Position numbers and translations under genes: made by a program. The notes beneath the pieces are model-generated. The model did no database searches. It was not told where the DNA came from and saw only the letters and a list, made by a program, of their open reading frames with translations. This document shows positions 7,920 through 12,863 of a stretch of 12,863 nucleotides of DNA, one piece after another. Position 1 is the stretch's first letter. The number at the start of each line of letters is the position of its first letter. The stretch comes from Thermohalobaculum sp035513135 (GTDB taxonomy: Bacteria; Pseudomonadota; Alphaproteobacteria; Rhodobacterales; Rhodobacteraceae), in the NCBI GenBank assembly GCA_035513135.1, contig DATKCQ010000075.1:1-12863 (forward strand), written 5' to 3'.

Positions 7920-8837
7920 TCACTCCTTCCACCAGCTCGGGCGGGGCGGCAGCGCCTTGAGGTAGACGGCGATCGCCTCGCGGTCGGCCTCGGTCAGCTC
8001 GGCCATGTTCTCCTGCACCGGCACCATGTCGCCGCCGAACGTGTCGAAATCGGGCAGCAGCCCGGTCCTGAGCGCCGCCTCGATGTCGTCCACCGACCAG
8101 TCGCCGATGCCGTCCGGGTGCGGCGTGATGTTGGGGATGGTGCCCTCGCCCTCGGGCGCCGGGCCGCCCGAGAAGGCGCGCTCCGCGTCCGGCGCGCCGA
8201 GCAGCGTGCGCGGCGTGTGGCACTCGCCGCAATGGCCCGGCCCGGTCACCAGGTAGGCGCCGCGGTTGAGCTGGTCGGAGGCGTCCGGGTCGGGCCGGAA
8301 GGGCGCATGGTCCATGTAGAGGCGCTTCCACAGCCCCAGCCCGCGGCGCAGGCGCAGCGGCAGGGGCAGCGCGTGCCCCGGCGCCCGGCCCGCGACGGCC
8401 GGCAGGGTGTCCATGTAGGCCTTGAGGTCGAGCACGTCCTCGATGCGCATGCGCTGGTAGGAGAGATAGGGGAAGGCCGGGTAGTAGTGGCTGCCGCCGG
8501 GCGCCACGCCGCGCATCACGGCGTTGACGAAGTCGAGCTCGCTCCAGCCGCCGATGCCGTCCTCGGGGTGCGGCGAGACGTTCGGGGCAACGAAGGTGCC
8601 GAACGGCGTCTCCAGCGCCAGCCCGCCGCCGAGGCGGCGCTTCGCCTCGCCCTTCGCCTCGGGCGCGGCGTGGCAGGAGTTGCAGCCCGCGGCGTGGAAG
8701 ACGTAGCGGCCGTGCCCGGGGTCGGGCGCGTGGTCGGGCAGGTCGGCCGCGCTCATGGCGCGCGGCCCGCTGAGCAGCCACAAGCCGCCCGCCCCGGCCG
8801 CGAGGACCAGGGCGGCGGCGATCAGCAGGCGGCGCAT
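7920..8837 (-). CDS. diheme c-type cytochrome
   Basis: A 305-residue periplasmic or membrane-anchored electron carrier. The N-terminus MRRLLIAAALVLAAGAGGLWLLSG is a hydrophobic signal sequence or uncleaved anchor with no obvious cleavage site. Two covalent heme sites are seen: CNSCH at residues 52-56 and CGECH at 203-207. Each domain also has the repeated P-x-x-GIG-x-W-S element (GIGGWSELDF about 94-103, GIGDWSVDDI about 243-252), as in the cytochrome subunits of membrane alcohol, aldehyde and gluconate dehydrogenases. Met130 and Met271 or Met278 are possible distal ligands. Those relatives usually have three hemes; this one has two and no dehydrogenase beside it. ATG 8837 follows GGAGGCC at about 7 bases. 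It is 57 bases downstream of the cytochrome c' gene on the same strand, and the two are likely cotranscribed electron-transfer partners (inference). Confidence 0.93.
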   Translation of the reverse strand: MRRLLIAAALVLAAGAGGLWLLSGPRAMSAADLPDHAPDPGHGRYVFHAAGCNSCHAAPEAKGEAKRRLGGGLALETPFGTFVAPNVSPHPEDGIGGWSELDFVNAVMRGVAPGGSHYYPAFPYLSYQRMRIEDVLDLKAYMDTLPAVAGRAPGHALPLPLRLRRGLGLWKRLYMDHAPFRPDPDASDQLNRGAYLVTGPGHCGECHTPRTLLGAPDAERAFSGGPAPEGEGTIPNITPHPDGIGDWSVDDIEAALRTGLLPDFDTFGGDMVPVQENMAELTEADREAIAVYLKALPPRPSWWKE

Positions 8838-8894
8838 GGCCCGGCCTCCGGGAGCCGGCGCACCACGCCTGTCCGAGCGGCCGGCCCGCGCTCG

Positions 8895-9380
8895 TCAGAA
8901 CTCCTTCGCCCGGTTGTCGTCGTGACAGTTGCCGCAGGCCTTGCCCATCTCGCTCACCGCCGCGGTGAGCGCGTCCTTGCCCTTGCCGGCCTCCTCGGCG
9001 ACCACGGCGACGCGCTCCCGCAGCTGCCCGTAGGCGGAAGCGAAGCCCTCCATGTCCTCCCAGATGGCGGCGAGCGCCCGGGTCTTGCCGGGATGGTCGG
9101 ATTTCGAGGTCCCGGGGGTGAACAGCCGGCCGACGTTGTACTGGAGCAGCGCATCGAGGTTCTCGGCGTTGGCCGCGGCCTGCTCGGCGTCGTATTCGAC
9201 GTCGCCCTTGGCCATGCCGAACAGCGGCCCGGCCTCCCAGGCCACGATCTGCATGAAGCCCTGGCGCGCCTTGATCGCCTTCTCGCCGGGGTCGTCCTGG
9301 GTCAGGGCGGCGGTGGGCGGAAGCATGATCGCCGAAACGAGAGCCGCCGCGCACAACGGCTTCCAAGTGCCAATGGTCAT
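8895..9380 (-). CDS. cytochrome c' (class II cytochrome c)
   Basis: A 161-residue secreted class II cytochrome, periplasmic, expected to form a four-helix bundle with a C-terminal heme. The signal peptide is MTIGTWKPLCAAALVSAIML followed by PPTAALTQ, with probable cleavage near residue 27. The heme site CGNCH is at residues 149-153, only eight residues from the C-terminus, as is characteristic of the class. KARQGFMQIVAWEAGPL at about 37-53 matches helix A, including the arginine that lies near the heme, and LFTPGTSKSD at 86-95 is typical. Cytochromes c' usually have an open or hindered sixth heme position and bind NO, protecting against it; some six-coordinate relatives transfer electrons. 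ATG 9380 is preferred over the upstream in-frame start because AGGGAG sits 9 bases before it and the signal peptide begins there. It is first in a pair with the diheme cytochrome gene. Confidence 0.94.
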   Translation of the reverse strand: MTIGTWKPLCAAALVSAIMLPPTAALTQDDPGEKAIKARQGFMQIVAWEAGPLFGMAKGDVEYDAEQAAANAENLDALLQYNVGRLFTPGTSKSDHPGKTRALAAIWEDMEGFASAYGQLRERVAVVAEEAGKGKDALTAAVSEMGKACGNCHDDNRAKEF

Positions 9381-9431
9381 GGTGGTTTTCTCCCTGGCAA
9401 AGCTGGCTTGGTGAAGCCCCTCGCGGCGGAC

Positions 9432-9461
9432 ATTGTGCGGGCAGACGGGTTCGCTTGTAAA
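9432..9461 (-). promoter_or_regulatory. candidate promoter of the cytochrome c' gene
   Basis: On the minus strand TTTACA (9461-9456) and CACAAT (9437-9432) are separated by 18 bases and lie about 51 bases before the ATG at 9380. The -35 matches 5 of 6 and the -10 matches 4 of 6 positions of the sigma-70 consensus. It would drive the two cytochrome genes separately from the carbonic anhydrase gene upstream. Confidence 0.4.
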
Positions 9462-9515
9462 CCGGTCGCTCACCCGGGCTCACGATCCTGTGTGTTGACA
9501 GGCGGGGTGGCGGGC

Positions 9516-10169
9516 TCAGACGGGGGCGAATCCCGCCTCGCCGTGCACCTTCAGCGCGCCGGTGCCGATGTCGACGAAGGCGCCGTGCAGGGTGAGCATG
9601 CCCGACTCCACCGCGCGGGCGACGAAGGGGAAGGTCGCGAGGTTCCTGAGCGAGACCAGCACCGCCTCGCGCTCGAGCGCCGACTGGCGCGCCGCCTCGG
9701 GCACGCCGGCCGCCACCCGCTCGTAGCCCGGGCGCAGGATGTCCATCCAGCGGCCGATGAAGCTCGAGCGCTCCTCGAGCTCGGGCGCCAGCCCCGCGCA
9801 CATGTCGTGGCAGGCGGCGACGCCGCCGCAGTTCGAGTGGCCGACCACCACGATATGCGCCACCTTCAGCGCGCCCACCGCGAACTCCACCGCGGCCGAG
9901 GTGCCGTGGTGCTGGTGGTCGGGGCTGTAGGGCGGCACCAGGTTGGCGACGTTGCGGACCACGAACAGGTCGCCCGGCTCGGCGCCGAAGATCTCGTTGA
10001 TGTTGATGCGGCTGTCGCAGCACGCGATCATCATGGCGCGCGGGCGCTGGCCCTCGCTGGCGAGCCGGGCGTACCAGGCGCGGTTTTCCGCGAAACGCAG
10101 CTTGTGCCAGGCGCGGTAGCGCTCGAGCAGGTAGCCGGGCAGCGGGCTGAGGTGGGGAAGATCGGTCAT
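9516..10169 (-). CDS. beta-class carbonic anhydrase
   Basis: A 217-residue cytosolic zinc enzyme for the reversible hydration of CO2 to bicarbonate. The zinc and catalytic residues of the beta class are visible: Cys51-Asp52-Ser53-Arg54 in CCDSR, His111 and Cys114 in GHSNCGG. Asp52 and Arg54 form the usual dyad, so it should be active. VVRNVANLVPPY (70-81) and HGTSAAVEFAVGALKV (88-103) are conserved core segments. The length is normal. The start at ATG 10169 (MTDLPHLSPLPGYLLERY) is supported by GGAGG six bases upstream; an in-frame N-terminal extension to 10235 has no such support and runs into a hairpin. It lies 135 bases upstream of the cytochrome c' gene on the same strand and is divergent from the quinone oxidoreductase gene. 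Confidence 0.96.
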   Translation of the reverse strand: MTDLPHLSPLPGYLLERYRAWHKLRFAENRAWYARLASEGQRPRAMMIACCDSRININEIFGAEPGDLFVVRNVANLVPPYSPDHQHHGTSAAVEFAVGALKVAHIVVVGHSNCGGVAACHDMCAGLAPELEERSSFIGRWMDILRPGYERVAAGVPEAARQSALEREAVLVSLRNLATFPFVARAVESGMLTLHGAFVDIGTGALKVHGEAGFAPV

Positions 10170-10212
10170 CGGCGGCCTCCGTGCGGGCTCCTGCTCTGGC
10201 GGCGTCATCGCT

Positions 10213-10250
10213 GGCGGGCCGGGCCGCGATTGCACCTTGCCCGGCCCGGC
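10213..10250. repeat. 12-bp inverted repeat in a divergent intergenic region
   Basis: GGCGGGCCGGGC (10213-10224) and GCCCGGCCCGGC (10239-10250) pair with one mismatch around a 14-base loop. The repeat sits 44-81 bases upstream of the carbonic anhydrase start and 46-83 bases upstream of the quinone oxidoreductase start, so both transcripts or promoters could be affected. GC-only arms like these arise easily by chance. Confidence 0.45.
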
Positions 10251-10295
10251 ATTAAACCGGAACGCGGCCGGATTTCAAAGCAAGAGGAGCCCGCG

Positions 10296-11273
10296 ATGCC
10301 CGAGATGACCGTGATCGAGATCGCCGCGCCCGGCGGCCCCGAGGCGCTGGCCCCGGCGAAGCGGCCGACGCCTGAGCCCGGCCCCGGCCAGGTGCTGATC
10401 CGCATCGCCGCGGCCGGCGTGAACGGCCCCGACCTGATGCAGCGGCAGGGGAAATACAACCCGCCGCCGGGCGCCTCGGACCTGCCCGGGCTCGAGGTCT
10501 CGGGCGAGATCGCCGCGCTGGGCGAGGGCGTGACGCGCTGGCGCGAGGGCGACCGGGTCTGCGCGCTGACCAAGGGCGGCGGCTATGCCGAGTACGTCGT
10601 GGTCGAGGCCGGGCACGTGCTGCCGGTGCCCGACGGGGTGCAGCTGATCGACGCCGGCGGGCTGTGCGAGACCTACTTCACGGTGTGGAGCAACTTCTTC
10701 CTTCGCCACGCGGTGCCCGAGGGCGCCATCTTCCTGGTGCATGGCGGGGCGGGGGGCATCGGCTCGACCGCGGTGCAGCTCGGCGCGGCGCTGGGCCTGC
10801 GCGTCTTCACCACCGCCGGCTCGGCCGAGGCACGCGCCTTCTGCGAGGGCCTGGGCGCCGAGCGCGCCATCGATTACCGCGAGGAGGACTTCGTCGAGGT
10901 GGTGCGCGAGGCCGGCGGGGCGCGGCTGATCCTCGACTTCATGGGCGGCGACTACGTGGCGCGCAACTTCCATGCCGCCGGCCCGGACTGCCGCATCGTG
11001 CAGCTCGCCTTCCGCAAGGGCTCGAAGGTCGAGATCGACCTGCTGCCGATCATGCTCAAGCGGCTCACCGTCACCGGCTCGACGCTCAGGCCGCGCCCCG
11101 ACGAATTCAAGGCCGCGGTCGCCGCCGATCTCGAGGAACGCGTCTGGCCGCTGTTCGCCGAGGGCCGGCTCAGGGCCGTCACCGACACCGTGCTGCCGCT
11201 GGCCGAGGCGGCCAAGGCGCACGCGCGGATGGAGGCCGGCGGGCTGCGCGGCAAGATCCTGCTGACGCCCTGA
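10296..11273 (+). CDS. PIG3-type NAD(P)H quinone oxidoreductase
   Basis: A 325-residue zinc-independent member of the medium-chain dehydrogenase/reductase superfamily, cytosolic, predicted to reduce quinones or other alpha,beta-unsaturated carbonyls with NADPH. The GroES-like N-terminal domain has AAGVNGPDLMQRQGKYNPPPG (about 39-59) and PGLEVSGEI. The family-specific cofactor loop HGGAGGIGSTAVQLG is at 149-163, followed by the Rossmann domain with TTAGS (172-176). The stretch QRQGKYNPPPGASDLPGLE resembles the human PIG3/TP53I3 group (TIGR02824). No structural zinc cysteines of alcohol dehydrogenases are present. ATG 10296 follows AGAGGAG at about 6 bases. It appears monocistronic, divergent from the carbonic anhydrase gene and convergent with tctA, 56 bases away. 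Physiological substrate not deducible. Confidence 0.94.
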   Translation: MPEMTVIEIAAPGGPEALAPAKRPTPEPGPGQVLIRIAAAGVNGPDLMQRQGKYNPPPGASDLPGLEVSGEIAALGEGVTRWREGDRVCALTKGGGYAEYVVVEAGHVLPVPDGVQLIDAGGLCETYFTVWSNFFLRHAVPEGAIFLVHGGAGGIGSTAVQLGAALGLRVFTTAGSAEARAFCEGLGAERAIDYREEDFVEVVREAGGARLILDFMGGDYVARNFHAAGPDCRIVQLAFRKGSKVEIDLLPIMLKRLTVTGSTLRPRPDEFKAAVAADLEERVWPLFAEGRLRAVTDTVLPLAEAAKAHARMEAGGLRGKILLTP

Positions 11274-11312
11274 GCCGGCGGCGCGGCGCGGGCGCCTCTC
11301 CCTCGCTTCGGT

Positions 11313-11328
11313 CCCGGCAGGTGCCGGG
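11313..11328. terminator. short hairpin between convergent genes
   Basis: CCCGGCA (11313-11319) and TGCCGGG (11322-11328) are perfect arms with two bases between them, located between the stop codons of the quinone oxidoreductase and tctA genes. It could act as a weak bidirectional terminator, but no T-run follows on either strand. Confidence 0.35.
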
Positions 11329-11329
11329 C

Positions 11330-12853
11330 TCAGCCCTTCGTGTCCTGCCTGCGCGGGCGCAGGCGCCGCCAGACGATCTGGATCAGCGGCAGCATGAACA
11401 GCACCAGCGCCGCGATGATGATCGGCGCCGACAGCGGGCGCTGGAAGAACACCAGCATCGAGCCGTCGCTCATGATCAGGCTCTGGCGCAGCGCCTCCTC
11501 GGTCGAGGCCCCGAGCACCAGCGCCACCACCAGCGGCGCCAGCGGATAGTCGAGCCGGCGCAGGATGAAGCCGATGACGCCGAAGATCAGCGCCAGCCAG
11601 ACATCCATCATGGCGTTCTGGATGGCGTAGGACCCGACCAGCGACAGGATGACGATGATCGGCGCCAGGATGGCGTAGGGCGTGCGCAGCATCAGGGCCA
11701 AGAGCGGCGTGGCGAACAGGCAGATGAGCAGCGCGCCGATATTCGCCAGGTAGAGGCTGGCGATGAACGCCCAGACGAATTCGGGCTCCTCGGTGAACAG
11801 CCGCGGCCCGGGGATGAAGCCCCACATGAACACGCCGGCCATCAGGATCGCCGCGGTGGGCGAGCCGGGGATGCCGAGCACCAGCATCGGCAGGATGGCG
11901 CCGGTGCCGGCGGCGTTGTTGGCGGCCTCGGGCGCGATCACGCCCTCGATGGCGCCCTTGCCGAAGCGCTCGGGGTGGCGCGAGAACTTCTGCGCGACCC
12001 CGTAGGCCATGAACGAGGCCGGCGTCGCCCCGGCGCCGGGCAGCAGCCCGGTGATGAAGCCGAGCAGCGCCGAGCAGACGGCGAGGATCTTGTTGTCCCA
12101 CACGGCCCGGGCGCCGGCGACGATATCGTGCATGCCCAGCTTGGCGGCGCGCGTCGCCTCCTCGATCTGCACCTTGTAGCGCTCGGCGGCGTTGGCCAGC
12201 ACCTCGCCGATGCCGAAAAGACCGATGGTGACGGGCACGAAGTGGAAGCCGCGCATCATCTCGATGCTGTCGAAGGTCAGCCGCGGCTGGCCGGTGACGA
12301 CGTCGAGGCCGACGGTCGAGAGCAGGAACCCCGCGGCGATCATGATCAGCGCCTTGTGCGGGTTGCCGCCGAGCCCGATGAAGGTGCCGAAGGCGATCAT
12401 CAGCACGGCGAACATCTCGGGCGGGCCGAAGCGCAGCGCCATTTCGGCGAAGGGCACGGCGAAGAAGGTGAACAGGATCGAGGCGATCAGGGCGCCGACG
12501 AAGGAGACCCAGAAGCCCGCCGACATGGCGAGCCCCGCCTTGCCCTGCTTGGCCAGCGGCCTTCCGTCGAACATCACCGCCACCGACCACGGGTTGCCCG
12601 GCACGGCGAACAGGATCGAGGTGATCAGGCCGCCATACATCGCCCCCCAGTAGATCCCGGCCAGCATGACCAGGGCCGAGATCGGGTCGAAGTAGACGGT
12701 CACCGGCAGCAGGATGGCGACGCCGGTGGTGCCGCCGACGCCCGGGATCACGCCGACCAGCAGGCCCAGGATCACGCCGATCATCATGAAGCCCAGGCGC
12801 GACGGCTCCATCAGCGCGCCGAACCCGATCATGAGGAGGTCTAAGGCTTCCAT
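11330..12853 (-). CDS. tctA: tripartite tricarboxylate transporter permease TctA
   Basis: A 507-residue inner-membrane protein of the TctA family, the large channel subunit of the secondary TTT transporters that take up citrate, other carboxylates or aromatic acids with a periplasmic TctC binding protein and the small TctB subunit. The duplicated TctA signature is clear: GLLVGVIPGVGGTTGVAILLP-type sequence at residues 30-50 and GFITGLLPGAGATPASF at 265-281. Around a dozen hydrophobic segments follow the usual pattern, and IAPEAANNAAGTGAILPML at about 306-323 is also conserved. The length is full (family about 500). ATG 12853 has GGCGGAG directly upstream, close but workable; MEALDLLMIGFGALMEP is a normal family N-terminus. 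Only ten bases remain to its right, so tctB and tctC, if present, lie upstream outside the window. The substrate cannot be told from TctA alone. Confidence 0.96.
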   Translation of the reverse strand: MEALDLLMIGFGALMEPSRLGFMMIGVILGLLVGVIPGVGGTTGVAILLPVTVYFDPISALVMLAGIYWGAMYGGLITSILFAVPGNPWSVAVMFDGRPLAKQGKAGLAMSAGFWVSFVGALIASILFTFFAVPFAEMALRFGPPEMFAVLMIAFGTFIGLGGNPHKALIMIAAGFLLSTVGLDVVTGQPRLTFDSIEMMRGFHFVPVTIGLFGIGEVLANAAERYKVQIEEATRAAKLGMHDIVAGARAVWDNKILAVCSALLGFITGLLPGAGATPASFMAYGVAQKFSRHPERFGKGAIEGVIAPEAANNAAGTGAILPMLVLGIPGSPTAAILMAGVFMWGFIPGPRLFTEEPEFVWAFIASLYLANIGALLICLFATPLLALMLRTPYAILAPIIVILSLVGSYAIQNAMMDVWLALIFGVIGFILRRLDYPLAPLVVALVLGASTEEALRQSLIMSDGSMLVFFQRPLSAPIIIAALVLFMLPLIQIVWRRLRPRRQDTKG

Positions 12854-12863
12854 GTCTCCGCCC

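Noticed and set aside
9481..9515. TTGACA in the region before the cytochrome c' gene as a plus-strand promoter
   Set aside because: It points away from the cytochrome c' gene towards the antisense of the carbonic anhydrase gene, with no plausible -10 and no plus-strand gene to serve.
7690..10023. A 777-residue open frame on the minus strand
   Set aside because: It crosses the asd 3' end, both cytochrome genes and the carbonic anhydrase gene in a different frame, with low-complexity Arg/Gly/Ala sequence.
10170..10235. N-terminal extension of the carbonic anhydrase to 10235
   Set aside because: ATG 10169 has GGAGG at ideal spacing, and the extension is Pro/Arg-rich and overlaps an inverted repeat.
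8118..10295. Long in-frame N-terminal extension of the quinone oxidoreductase
   Set aside because: The open frame continues upstream only because stops are rare at this GC content. The conserved protein begins at ATG 10296 with a good ribosome site.
10275..12590. A 771-residue minus-strand open frame and a 726-residue plus-strand frame (10664-12844) over the same DNA
   Set aside because: Both are shadows of the quinone oxidoreductase and TctA genes, which have intact signatures in other frames.

Overview
The window is very GC-rich, densely coded chromosomal DNA. Gene content and protein style suggest an alphaproteobacterium (Rhodospirillales- or Rhodobacterales-like): short asd, YgfZ, an acetate-type acetyl-CoA synthetase, a TctA transporter, cytochrome c' and an alphaproteobacterial-style palindromic repeat. 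This assignment is an inference from the proteins, not a database match. No tRNA, rRNA, CRISPR array, transposase, integrase or phage gene was seen, and no gene-free stretch exceeds about 230 bases.

Layout, left to right. (1) acs (1-1863, minus, 3' end cut by the window) is divergent from a RidA-family gene (2093-2584, plus), which is followed by an unrecognised 194-residue protein gene (2662-3246, plus). (2) A tight three-gene minus-strand operon runs from 5762 down to 3237: a Bcr/CflA-type MFS exporter, a family 2 glycosyltransferase of the rSAM/selenodomain-associated 'transferase 2' type (TIGR04283-like), and a nucleotidyl/glycosyltransferase-like 'transferase 1' (TIGR04282/DUF2064-like). 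Its last gene overlaps the 194-residue gene tail to tail. (3) Divergent from the exporter are ygfZ (5857-6672) and then asd (6812-7834), both plus. (4) A nested palindromic repeat lies between asd and the minus-strand group diheme cytochrome c (7920-8837), cytochrome c' (8895-9380) and beta-carbonic anhydrase (9516-10169). (5) A PIG3-type quinone oxidoreductase (10296-11273, plus) converges on tctA (11330-12853, minus), the membrane subunit of a tripartite tricarboxylate transporter whose partner genes would lie beyond the right edge.

Functionally the window mixes central metabolism (acetate activation, aspartate-family amino acids, imine detoxification), Fe-S cluster maintenance (YgfZ), periplasmic electron transfer or NO handling (two cytochromes c), CO2/bicarbonate balance, and carboxylate uptake. 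The least explained parts are the exporter/two-transferase operon, which has no radical SAM partner in view, the 194-residue hypothetical protein, and the palindromic element after asd. Most of the window is ordinary housekeeping sequence, and I did not find convincing evidence of a wholly new system.
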